This document shows, in pieces, positions 1 through 10,800 of a stretch of DNA of 64,000 bases. Positions within the stretch are counted from its first letter, which is position 1; each line of letters starts with the position of its first letter. Source of the DNA: Limonium bicolor (taxonomy: Eukaryota; Streptophyta; Magnoliopsida; Caryophyllales; Plumbaginaceae). Below the pieces are notes generated by a model that saw only the letters and a program-made list of their open reading frames with translations, had not been told where the DNA came from and did not search any database. The stretch spans positions 460,875,827 through 460,939,826 of the forward strand of contig CM041777.1 in the NCBI GenBank assembly GCA_023374045.1. The letters are read 5' to 3'. Both the position numbers and the translations under genes were made by a program.

Positions 1-785
1 CTGAAATTGAGCACAGCGTTTCACCCACAGACAGATGGTCAGAGTGAGCGCACCATCCAGACACTTGAGGATATGTTACGTGCATGTGCACTTGACTTTC
101 AGACCAGCTGGATTGATAAGTTACATCTGATCGAGTTTAGTTACAACAACAGTTACCATGCTTCGATCAAGATGTCTCCCTTCCAGGCATTGTACGGTAG
201 ACCATGCCGCACGCCTTTATGCTGGGATGAGTCGAGTGAGACGGTCATTATAGGACCAGAGTATCTGGAACGGTTCAGGCAAAAGTTCGCCAGATCCGGG
301 CTAACTGAGAGCAGCTCGGATAGACAGAAGTCGTACACAGACGTGCGCAGACGTGACCTGGAGTTCGCCGTGGCGATCAGGGTGTTTTTGAGAGTATCCC
401 CATGAAGGGAGTATTTCGTTTTGGCCAGAAAGGCAAGTTGAGCCCAAAATATGTGGGGCTTATGTTGTGACGGAGCGGATCGGCCCGGTAGCTTGTAGAC
501 TTGATTTACCCGCCGAAATGGGCAAGGTACAGATGTATTTCATGTGTCCCAGTTGAAGAAGTATATGTCTCATCCGTCTCATGTGCTTCAGCCGGAAAGG
601 CTAACCTTAGAGCCGACCATGCGATCAGTGGAGACTCTGTACGGATTCTGGATACTAAGACTCGAGACACTCGCCATAAGTCCGTGAGACTGGTGAAGGT
701 CCTCTGGTCTAACCAGGACGTTGAGGAGGCCACTTGGGAGCTGGAAGAGATGAAGGCGAAGCACCCGTCATTGTTTGCTTCTTAG
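1..785 (+). pseudogene. Ty3/gypsy chromovirus (Tekay/Del-like) polyprotein, 3' end, broken
   Basis: The window opens inside the integrase of an LTR retrotransposon. Residues read AFHPQTDGQSERT, then NNSYHASIKMSPFQALYGR and PCRTPLCW, the end of the integrase core and start of its C-terminal region. The frame stops at about 405, directly before a stretch reading KGVFRFGQKGKLSPKYVG. From about 535 another frame gives VFHVSQLKKYMSHPSHVLQP, and from about 640 a third gives RILDTKTRDTRHKSV and VLWSNQDVEEATWELEE, ending KHPSLFAS and a stop at 783-785. This order (integrase, GPF/Y-like module, chromodomain-like tail) is that of chromoviruses of the Tekay/Del clade. At least two frameshifts make this copy dead. 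Gag, protease, reverse transcriptase and RNase H would lie left of the window. It joins the 3' LTR at 1059 through a normal polypurine tract. Confidence 0.88.
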
Positions 786-1058
786 TGTATATGTATAGGG
801 TACGGGGCGTACCCCTTTTAAGGGGGGGTAGAGCCGTTCGGTTGTGGATGTGTTTGACAAGTATTATAACATTGTCTATGTTATGTTACAGACCGTGTGT
901 CTGAATGGTATTATGTGGTCTGGACCTTGAGTCCGTTGTGGTGTAAGAATGTTGGTAATGATGTTTTGGAAGTATGTGTTATAAGATTTTCCCCGTGTTC
1001 TAATATGATATGTGGGAAGTGTGAACTTGGGGACAAAGTTCTTTTAAGGGGGGTAGAT
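786..1058 (+). other. Retroelement 3' untranslated region with polypurine tract
   Basis: This is non-coding sequence between the polyprotein stop and the 3' LTR. The polypurine tract, primer for plus-strand DNA synthesis, is AAGGGGGGTAGA at 1046-1057, abutting the LTR. A near copy (AAGGGGGGGTAGAG) lies at 820-833, about 230 bp upstream. The same pair, on the opposite strand, occurs in the element at 14986-29515. Confidence 0.85.
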
Positions 1059-3254
1059 TGAAATACCCCAAACCTAGGTATGTTGTTTAAACATTAAAAC
1101 ATTGATTTAGTAAGACAAGAAAATGTCTTCGTAGAAACATTAGTAAACAATTTAAACAAAAGAAAACACAAAATGTGCTTAAAGTCAATAAGAGCCAAAA
1201 TGTGCTCTAAGCTTGGGATAAGCTTGGTTAAGACCTAATGAACTTACCAAGACCTCATTTAATACTAATGACATATTAAACCAATTACCAAAGAAAACCA
1301 AGCTTGAAACAAGTTTAAACACAAAATGTGTTAAGGAGTCTTAAAGCACATTTTTGAAAAAATTGTATTGGTAAAAGAGTTTTGAGTGGCTAAATGTCCA
1401 TCATTACTCTTAAATATATATGTGTACTATATAGTATCACATTTGGGTGGCTATTAATGGGAAATCAAAAATTCACTTCTAGTGCCTTGTTTTGGTGAAT
1501 AGTGATTTTTATAAGCTAGTTGTAACATATGTTGTCATAAGTAATTAAATTGACAAACAAAGCAAAAAATACCCTCATTATATTATAGGGGGCCGGTTTT
1601 CTAAGTGTGGTGACTCACCACTCTCTAGTTAATATGATAAGTAAATAAAGGAAACTAATTAAGTTACCTTTTTACTTTATAAAGCAAAATATCTCCTAAA
1701 AGTAAGTTCTATCTTCATTCTCTCATTTCCTTCATTTCCCACGGTTCCAAACACCATCTTCAACCTCTCTTTCTTCATTCTCTCACGGTTTGCAATAGTA
1801 CACACCATCTCCATCTTTGACCTCTTGTAAAATCAGCTCACTTGTCCAAATCAAAACAAAAACACCACCAGTCTCTTCCTCTCATCAAGCTCTTCATTCC
1901 TATCTTCTCAAAACTTCAAGAGCCCCATTTCGGTGCCAAGGAGTTCCACCATGAAGGAGCTTGAGCTTGTATTTTTACATATTGTTACTCTCTTTGCTTC
2001 TAGGTAAGGAATCTCAAATAAAACTACATTTCCTCCATGTTTTTGTTGTGACCGAAATACCCATGACGGAGCTCTTTGTGTGACTTTGTTCTAGCTTCAT
2101 TCCAACTCTTCATGGACTAGGTGGAGTCTCTCTTGATATATATTCAAACTCTCTTCAAGAACAAGGTAAAACAACACATTAATGTTTTTGAAACAATGTA
2201 AAATTAGGGTTTACAATGAGATGAAGCTTTAGCTTGAATACTCATTATAATGTTGTATATTGTTTAGAACTTGACAAGGAATCAAATACCTTGCCGGTTT
2301 TATAAAGGAACAAGAAGAAGTTGTTTGGAAAAGAGGTAATATACTAACCTAATGTTGTTTTAATGCCTTAGGAGAAGAGCTTGTATCTCTTATGAAAATG
2401 ATCTAAGGGCCTATGAGAAGTGACTTAGAAGAATGCTTCAAGAGCTTAGTAAAAGGCATATGTGTGTTGAGTGTATTGCAGTCAAAGGCATATATTGTGG
2501 AAATTCAGTGTTAAGAGTATGCATTTTAGGGCCTAAGAGCCATGCATTTAAGGGCCTAAGTGCCATGCAATTTAAATTATGCACTATATTGTGATGTAGT
2601 GTGAATTTGGTGAAGTTGTGTATGAGAGTGGGTTCTTGTTGATTCTAGGTGTTCTTGTGTGTTTAATGGAGAAAACAAAGTGTTTAGGCATAGTAATGTT
2701 CTAGGGGAATCCATGTCAAAATTTAGGTAAGAAGCAAGAAGTTCTAAGTGTTTACATAGGTTGGTGAATTAGAGGTTTAGGAAATGACTAGGTGTTTACA
2801 AGAGAAGATAATGTCTTAAGTGTTCTAGAGTGTAACAAGGACTTAGGCATTATCTTGAGGTTTTAGTTGTACCAAAGTCATTTTGGACTTAGGTAAAGAC
2901 TTAGGCAAACTTTGGTAAAATAAGGAGAAAGTGTAAACATGGAAAAGAATTTCAAGAATGACATAAGGAGTTAGTTGTGAGAAATAATGCTTGGGAGATG
3001 ATGTTAAAATGAGAGAGAAAGCATTTTGGGATAGTAGTTATCATAGGTATGAAACACCACTTGAAAAACTAAGGAGGGAATAGCATAAGTGTTAGGAATT
3101 TTGAGAAGAAATGAGTAAAGGTTTAAGGAATTAGAAAATGAGTTTTATGAGTGTTTGAGGATGTCTTAAGGTGTGTTTGAAGTGCCCAAATGAGATTAGG
3201 GGGTACTAGGTTATAGGGGTGAAGTTTGGAGTTAAATGTAAAAAGGAAAACAAG

Positions 3255-3600
3255 GGTCTGGGCCAGACCGAACTTGCGACCGAACTTGCAAGGTCGGCGA
3301 GCCCAGTTTACCCTGCGAGAATTAGCCTCTGGAATGGACCGACCTCGGGGACCGGACTTGCAAGGTCGGTCGGGCTTGATTTTGTGTACGGATTGAGTAC
3401 TGGAATCGACCGAACATAGGACCGGACTTGGCAAGTTCGGTCGGGCTAAATTTTCAAAGGGAAGAAACTCTCTGGAATGGACCGACCATGCGACCGAACT
3501 TGCAAGGTCGGTCGGAGTAGAAAATTTTGACGGGTATGTTCTGGAATGGACTGACCTTGTACAAGGTCGGTCGGTAAGGTCAGTCGGACCAAAACTTGTA
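3255..3600 (+). repeat. GGTCGG/CCGACC minisatellite inside the LTR
   Basis: About four degenerate units of roughly 74 bp, each starting near CTGGAATGGACCGACC (about 3321, 3398, 3470 and 3539) and holding opposed ACCGAC and GTCGGT blocks, so each unit can fold into a hairpin. It is GC-rich against an AT-rich LTR. Related arrays sit at the same relative place in the LTRs at 14986, 24440 and 34330. Confidence 0.85.
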
Positions 3601-4860
3601 AAAAAAAAAACAGAAAAGAATGTGACTTATGTAGTTAACCTTGGTATGTAGTAACCCTAGGTGTATAAGAGGGTAACCTAGGGTAAGTTAGACATTAAAA
3701 CATGTCATACAATCATGTTAAATACTTAGTAAGTGTGAAGTTAAATAAATAATTAACCGACGTTACTAATGTGTTTAGGATTCTCTCAAGGTGGAAACGA
3801 AACGAGGCAAGGACCAAGGTATGGTTTTCTTGCAGTCTGTTGTCTACCGGTTTACACCGGCTTGGGTGTTGTTGCTTTTCTGTGTGTTACGACCTTAAAA
3901 GATTAAAGCATGAAAAGAGTTTACGGTTGTTATAAATTATAATGTTGTATTATTGTGACTCCCTTCCCTTGGTGTGTCTAACAAGACCTAAACACTTGCT
4001 TGTGTGTGACTTAACAATATATTGTGTGATCACAACAAGTGCTAACCGGGGGAGTGAGGAGTCCGGTCATGTTCCGGCCACGCGTGTGAGGACGGGAGTC
4101 GATATCATATCCGGTTCGGCTCTTTAGTGTATGTATAGGTTGTATTCCAATTTGGTTTCTACCTTCCCTTAGCTTATCCAAAGCTGGTTACTGACTCACG
4201 TCGGGCCACAGGGGCATACGAATGTTATTTCGGTGTGCTTGGAATTACTATATCCGACACCCTTGGGTATAAGTTAACCGTTCGATATAACTGGACGGTA
4301 ACGAGGTTGGTAACGAGCTTAGCATGAGATTGGCATTAATCTCTAGGCTCACTATGTATACTAACTATGGTGGAAGGTTCCTTGTGAGAACCGATTTTAT
4401 GGCGTTATGTATTGTTGTTGTGCTATGCAATTTCCCTTGCTATGCTATGGTATATTTATGTTGGATGTTTTAAAATGAATGCCATGTTATCATGACAATT
4501 GGTTGCGCGTATCCCGGTAGCCGATGGGCTGCGCGTTAACCATACCAGCAAAGGTTGCTGACCCCCTCGAGGGCTCCATATTTTACTGCAGGATGAGGAT
4601 CGAAGAAGCGGAGTGGCTCTAGATCCTAGGTCGATGATGTACTTTTGGTTGTTTTGGTTGTTGAGCCAGGGATGCGCCTGTGCTCCCGAGGCATTACATT
4701 TTGGTACCGTTTGTTAAACAGTGGTGGATGTTTATGGTTGGTAGTTGTGATGTAACTTAAATACTCGGTAATGTTGGCTATATATATATATATGTGGATG
4801 TTAGGATCTATGCTCGGGAGTCTGATCATCAGACCGATACTCTTGTATTTATTCTGCCTA

Positions 4861-4882
4861 GTTAACCACGTGGGTGGTTAAC
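4861..4882 (+). other. Hairpin near the LTR 3' end
   Basis: A perfect 9 bp stem (GTTAACCAC against GTGGTTAAC) with a 4 nt loop, including CACGTG at its centre. It lies just before the GGTGTT/AACACC pair and the conserved TTCCGCTGCGA motif. Equivalent hairpins with different stem sequence occur in sister LTRs (about 7032-7056, 13175-13198, 15074-15097 and 24529-24552), which suggests that the structure is conserved. Confidence 0.6.
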
Positions 4883-4972
4883 GGTGTTGTAACACCAAAG
4901 CGTTAAATTATAGTCGGTTGGTTTTTCCGCTGCGATTTTAGTAGTTGATAGGGGCGATGTAGGGGTGTTACA

Positions 4973-6506
4973 ATGATAACTTATATTAAGATATTTGTAA
5001 ATTGTAAAAGCTAGTTGTTGGTACTATAATATATTCAGAATACACACTATGTATTTAAGGTAAGAAATTAACCCTTTATATTTCTTGGCTCATAGTTCAC
5101 AGGCCCAAATCGCGGATTGGCCCGAACCATGGTCTTGATCAGTTCACCACAGCGTTTTGACAATTGGCCCGACCATCACGATTGTTTGGCCAGAAGCCAA
5201 TCTTATTTGCGTCCATCCTTGGGTAGCGCATGGCGAGTGACAAGCTATGTTGCATTGAAACGTTTTCAAGTTTGGGGACGGGGACGTTTCGGGGTGACGA
5301 AACGACATTTTCAAAATATAGAACAAATGGGGACAGGGACGGTAAATAAATATGGATATTATATTTTTTATATAAAATTATATTTATAAGTTAAAACTAT
5401 ATTTATAGGATATAAATCAAATCAGTTAACCATTAAAAAAATATTTATAAAAGATAACATTATAACTACATTGTAAACAGAAAAAAGTTCACATGTCCAA
5501 AAGGAAAGATAAATAAATTGGGGACGGTTAGTTTATATCTTGTTTATAAAATATGATATTGAAATGGCGAGGGTTTGTTGAGGTTGGCAATAATGTTTTT
5601 CTCTTCTAGGGATTTAGGAGGCGATTTCTATAAGGCGGTGCTGCTGCTCGTCGGTAAGGTTGCGGCGATCTCCTTCCCAGAAGTGTGGGTGTACGTTTTC
5701 GGCAGTCTGAGTGTACGCTCATGGCAGTGTGGGTGTACGCTATCAGAGGAGGATTGATGGAAATATTAAAAGGTGGGCTGTTTGGCATTGGTGATGTTCT
5801 GCTCTAAGTCGGCGTGGGGTAGATTGGCGTGTGGGTGACCGCTAGTACGGAGGCTAGAATTGAGGATACATAGGTATGTCATTGCGGTGGCTAGTTCTCG
5901 GCTTCGTGGATGTTTTTTGATAGGTTCTTGGTGAAAGGCAGCGGTGTGGGTTTCTTTGGGGGAGTCAAAAAAAAAAGAATGAGGGACAACTAGTTTGTTC
6001 AATTTTTGATAGGAAACGTTTCAAATAGCAACACAGGACGTTTCGAAAAGATGAAACATTTTCGATGTAAATAAGGGTGATCCTGAAGCGTTTCAGAAGT
6101 GAAATGTCATTCAGGAGCCGTCCCCGTGCTTCTTAGGTGACAAGGCAGACAGTTCCTGGCAACACATGCCCAAGTTCTATCGGATTTTAGGCATGTGTCC
6201 AGTCAGGTGCAGATCTGACACTCGACATGCTATCAGTAGTACATCCCTGCTCACGACAAGTAGTGACCTTCAGCCGAGTACTCAAGATTTCAAGCGTGTG
6301 TTAGTCTCGTGATGGCAGCCCTTCGTATATATTTGTTGAAGTTGACATCGCCCAATAGTGCAAAAGGCACGCTCGGCCGGATAATGTACGACCGTTTTAA
6401 TCATGTCTAGTAAAATTAATTTAAAGTCGATATACTTTTTATATTCAAAATGCGAATTGGTTTTCGCATTTATATTACAAGTTCAAAAAAATGTATAGCC
6501 AAAATT
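4973..6506. other. Non-coding stretch between insertions
   Basis: No supported gene. It holds GC-richer patches at 5100-5340 and 5990-6140 sharing GAAACGTTT/ACGTTTC-type words, with an AT-rich stretch between. A short imperfect triplication containing GTGTACG lies at 5683-5741 (about 5684, 5708 and 5729). Several 60-90 residue open frames are uncorroborated by any motif. Confidence 0.5.
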
Positions 6507-6511
6507 ATATG

Positions 6512-6927
6512 TGTAGCATCCTATATGGACGGTTGTCCAACAACCTATAGTTCTCAAGCCATTCGTGTTTGAAAACTAGCCTCTTTTTAAGCCCTTTAAC
6601 CTCACATGGACTTAAAAGTGAAAGGCCTTGTTGTTGTAGTCAACCCGTCTGTATCATTATAAACCTATAACTTTACTACTCATACCCCAATGTGGGATGG
6701 GGATATTACATACTCCCCACTCAAAGAGAGCGATGTCCTCATCGCAAGCCTAACATCCAAGTCCCGAGGACCTCCTCGGTAGGTGTCGGGTAGTCCATCC
6801 CGACATGGTCCCGAGTCAGTTCTGATACCATTTGTAACACCCCATATGGGTAGCTGTCCAACAACCTAGCTCTCAAGCCATTCGGGCTTGAAAACTAGCC
6901 TCTTCCAATCCCTTTATCCTCACATGG
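6512..6927 (-). mobile_element. TRIM (terminal-repeat retrotransposon in miniature), left portion
   Basis: One terminal repeat spans 6512-6710 (199 bp), then a 122 bp internal stretch (6711-6832), then the start of the second repeat (6833-6927). The second repeat is interrupted at 6928 and resumes at 32094-32194. On the minus strand the order is LTR, primer-binding site, internal region, polypurine tract (complement of 6711-6722), LTR. The flanking duplication ATATG is at 6507-6511 and 32195-32199. The restored length is about 517 bp, with no coding capacity. In the first ~70 bp the two repeats differ at 10 positions plus a 2 nt gap, so this is an old insertion. Proteins from an autonomous element must have moved it. 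Confidence 0.9.
6819..6830 (-). other. Primer-binding site of the TRIM (initiator Met tRNA)
   Basis: On the minus strand the sequence reads TGGTATCAGAAC, two bases from the LTR edge at 6833. TGGTATCAGA is complementary to the 3' end of plant initiator methionine tRNA, the usual primer of Ty1/copia and many Ty3/gypsy elements. Confidence 0.85.
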
Positions 6928-7889
6928 TGTAACACCCCTACTCCTAATCTCGTATAATCGCTAGTCGTAGCATAATTAAATACATAAGTCGCTTCGGAAA
7001 TAACTAACTTCTATAACTCGGTGCTACACACCGTCACTCACCATGTGAGTAACGGGTTTCCACTTACCAAATAAATATAACCATAGTGATGACTAGATAG
7101 TTTAAACTTTAACATAACAACATCAAACCTAAAATCTAAACAAGTGAGCGACTACATAATCAACCCCCGTACAAACGTAATATAATACAATGAAGTCTAG
7201 AAGTGAGAAAATCAAAATAAATGTCGACTACCCAAAAGTCCCGCACTCCGCCTTCAAGTCTCGATCAATTTCCTGTAATGTGTTGCCGTATAGGCTCAGC
7301 AAAACGCTGAATATGCTAAAGTGTAATCCTAGATCCTTTAGATCACTTAGGTCATTTAGTCATCTTAACATGTGGTTCATTACATGCAGTTCCGTTTTAC
7401 ATGTATATAATAAAAACCGTAAATACTATAAGTAAACACTCAGCAGTTCAACCAATGCATACACAACATTGCACAAGTATTCATTCACATAAGTAAAACG
7501 ATAAACGAGTAGATGCGATAAAACGCGGTAGTCGATTTTTTACGAACGGTACTCGTTGCTTCGCCTTCGAGGCACCTTTATTTGTTATCCGGGTTTACTC
7601 TTAATCTCATATGGGAGTCATGTTAGGTCAACCCGTATATTAGTTTTCTTAATGGACAGTCGTCCTGTGTACACCAACAGTAGTGCCCCCCGGTCAATGA
7701 TCCAAAGATCTATGGACTTCCTCTTGCCTAAATGAAGGCGTCCCATGCGGCTGTAGCCATGTACCAACAGTGGTACCCTCTGACCAACGATTAAATGTGG
7801 CTCGTCGGAATTTCCAAGAGCGGACCCGATCCAGGTTTCCTACTCTAGTGATCACTCTGCACAACCAGCTAGTCCGTAGACTACATTGG
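6928..7889 (-). repeat. Outer solo LTR (~5.2 kb), segment 1 of 3
   Basis: It starts TGTAACACCCC (the complement of the family's 3' terminus) right after the target copy CATGG (6923-6927). The other end, TTTCA at 32088, is followed by CATGG (32089-32093). Segments 6928-7889, 13308-14985 and 29521-32088 add to about 5.2 kb. No primer-binding site or polypurine tract is visible in them, so this is a solo LTR left by recombination between two LTRs. The family hairpin is at about 7032-7056 (CACTCAC/GTGAGTA) and the TTCCG motif complement at about 6990-7000. Confidence 0.85.
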
Positions 7890-10800
7890 TGAAATACCCC
7901 TACCATTTAAATAATTAAATAATTATAAATAAGTATTATTTAGGGGATTATTAAACCCTAAAGAAAGTATATAAACACTTAGGCGTTAAAACGCACCAAA
8001 ACTCCTTAAGGTCAAAAACGAGCGTTAAAGCCGGACCTTAAGCTAAACAAGTTAGATAAGCTATAAACTTCATATGAAGTTAATCAAGGATCATTATATG
8101 ACCCTTAGAATACAGACCTCATCTAAAACTTAGCAAAAATACAAAAATGCTCGGGAGTTCCCTTAAAGGCCCGAAAGTCCCGAAATACTTTATAGGATGA
8201 AGTAAAGGGTTACACTTCATTCCAAATGCACCATAATGCTTTATTAAACATATAAGATGAATTCCTTAAGCTAAATTCTCAGTTAAACGCAAAGCACTTG
8301 GAGGTTCCCGATGAGGACCCCATAAACCCCCGGGAATGCCCCGAAGAAGTGCCGAGGTGGCACAAAGTCCTATATAAATCATTCTTAGAGTTCCTAACAT
8401 CATTATTCAACATTCTAAAGAGAATTCTCAAGCCACTTTCTCAAAAATAAACAAATTTCTTGGACGAATTTCTTAACGCTCCTTTTTGCCCCGGGAGTGT
8501 CCCGGTAGCCCGGAAATTGAGTTATGAGTTGATATAACCCCATATAACTCAATGTAACACCTTAACATATTATTATTGACTATAAAAAATGTTTATAAAC
8601 ACTTGGAACTCATAGCGACTAATTATTTTCCAGAAAATCCTTAAAGCACAAAAACGCACCTTCGGGTGTCACAAAAATGCGTTCTACGCAATTGCCTTGA
8701 AGTTTTTGAGGAGCCAAGAGTTGATAATCTTAAAAGGGGAAAATTGACCATCTAAATCAATTAATGCCAGTGCTAAACTCATAGCACAAGTAGGGCCGAT
8801 TTTGTCATCAAAAAGGTACCTAAAATCAGCATTTTTACCTTAGAACTTTCATCTTTTACCTTGGTATAAATGTACCAATTAAATGTTGTGACTTATAACG
8901 TGTCATAATATGGTCTTAATACAATATAGTGTGACAAATACCAAGTTAAAATTCAACTCCATGAGGACACTATAGTGGCCGATTTTTAAGGTCTAAAAAC
9001 CATGATTTTTGCTTAGTAAATTACCTTATGGAATGGTGAATCACCTTATCACATGCCATGTTGTATTGTGTCAAATAATTCAGTTAAATGGGAGCCCCAT
9101 TACCGTATACCTACAGGAGAAAAACAAGAAGAGGTTAGCTTTTGAAAAGCAATGAAATTAAATACACCAAAAGTAGATCTAGACTTGTATAATGTAAAGC
9201 TTGTAACTAAACAAGTCAAGCAGCCCATGTGCTATCTTATAGCTTCCGATTTTCATACATAAAAAGAGAGATTGATTGCTACATAATTGGTCAAATAAAC
9301 AACTACCTAACTAAGCATAATTCATTGTCAAATATAGACAAAAATCAAGTGCATCCAAACAGCACATGGTGCCGATTTCAACAAGGAAAAGAAGGCTTAA
9401 TTTGCCTTATAAAAATTAAACTAAGATACCTACCTACCTAGCCATGTTCTAATGTCTTCAATCATCAAGAATCAAATGCCAATATGCAGTCCACATTGCC
9501 AAGAATTCCAAGAGAATAAGACATGTTAATTGCCTTAGAAAAATCAAAAGAAGACATGTACCTACCTTGTCTTGTCTTCTTCTTTCAAATTGTCAAACAA
9601 AGACTCCTTATTCTCTTGTCAATCAGCTGAAAGAGAGCCTTAATTATGGGCATATTCTTGAGCCAAACAAACAATTAATAAACAAAAAAAAGACTAAACA
9701 ATTTGACAATTATTGTGTCAAAATAATTCCAATTTGATTCCTTGCCTTTGGCTACCTTCTTAGTCCAACGTGAGCTAGCCATTCTCCTTGCCCACTCCAT
9801 GGCCGATTGGTAAGGCTTCCAAACTCTCTCTTTTCTTCTTCATTTGCTAAGTAATTCCTTAGAGCTTCAAAGCTCATTAATGGTGAATTAAATTCTAACA
9901 CCATTTCTATGTAAATTTCCTAGTTAAATCTACTAAGTCTTGAAGCAAGAATCATCCTATCAACTAGCCAAGATTTCGCCAAGCATTAGTACTCCAAGGA
10001 GGTACCTAGATTCAACAACAACACAAGGAACAACAAGATCAAGTTAAGGTATATTTTTATGTTGAAAATCCTAAGTAAATTCCTTAACCTATAACCGAAA
10101 ATTATAAGCTTCTAAATCTATATCTTCATTATTTCATGAAGGAAACTTGGATCTACAATCATCCCAAGGTGTACCAAGAATACCTTGTTAAATTCCTAAG
10201 GTAAACTCTTGTAGAACTACTCCAAATATTATTTATAAATCCTTGTTAGAAGTCTAACAAATGGATCTCCTAAATATATTCAAGAAGGCCGAATTCTCTT
10301 CATCAAAATAGCATTTGAAGAGCTTGGAATCCAAGGAGAAATCAAGTACAAGAATTGTCTTGATTTAAGGAGTAAGTTTCTATAATTAAGGTTTATTAAG
10401 TTTAAGCTTGATTTAAGCTTCAAACTTTGGTATAAAAATTAGGTATAACCTCTAAATAAATTAAGGCCGAAAATATTGGGTTATTATATCAAGAAATAAT
10501 TTATAACATATAAGGTAAGATTATTACCTTAAGGTATAGATATGTGTCACAAAAATTAATTATGATACATATATAGTTAAACCGAGTTATCTAAGAATTA
10601 AATGTTCTATTTTGGGTTTATAATCATTCTAAGTCATTAGCATAATTTTTAGAAGTGTTATATGGCTTATATACATTTATATATACATATTATAAAGTTT
10701 AAATCAAGTTTTGAAACCATATAATAAATAAATGTTACAGCCGAGAACAATATGTGTTATTTGGTGATTTTTAAAATGTATATAAGTGTATTAACTTATA

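Larger units (their letters stand above)
1059..4972 (+). repeat. 3' LTR (3.9 kb) of the Tekay-like element
   Basis: The LTR begins TGAAATACCCC directly after the polypurine tract and ends GGGGTGTTACA at 4972. The same termini bound every other long LTR in this window. About 70 bp before the 3' end lies a block shared across the family: a hairpin (4861-4882), a GGTGTT/AACACC inverted pair (4883-4896) and TTTTTCCGCTGCGA (4922-4935). At offset ~2.2-2.5 kb it carries a GGTCGG array. No host gene is visible; short open frames on either strand lack domains. The 5' LTR is outside the window, so the target duplication cannot be checked. Confidence 0.9.
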
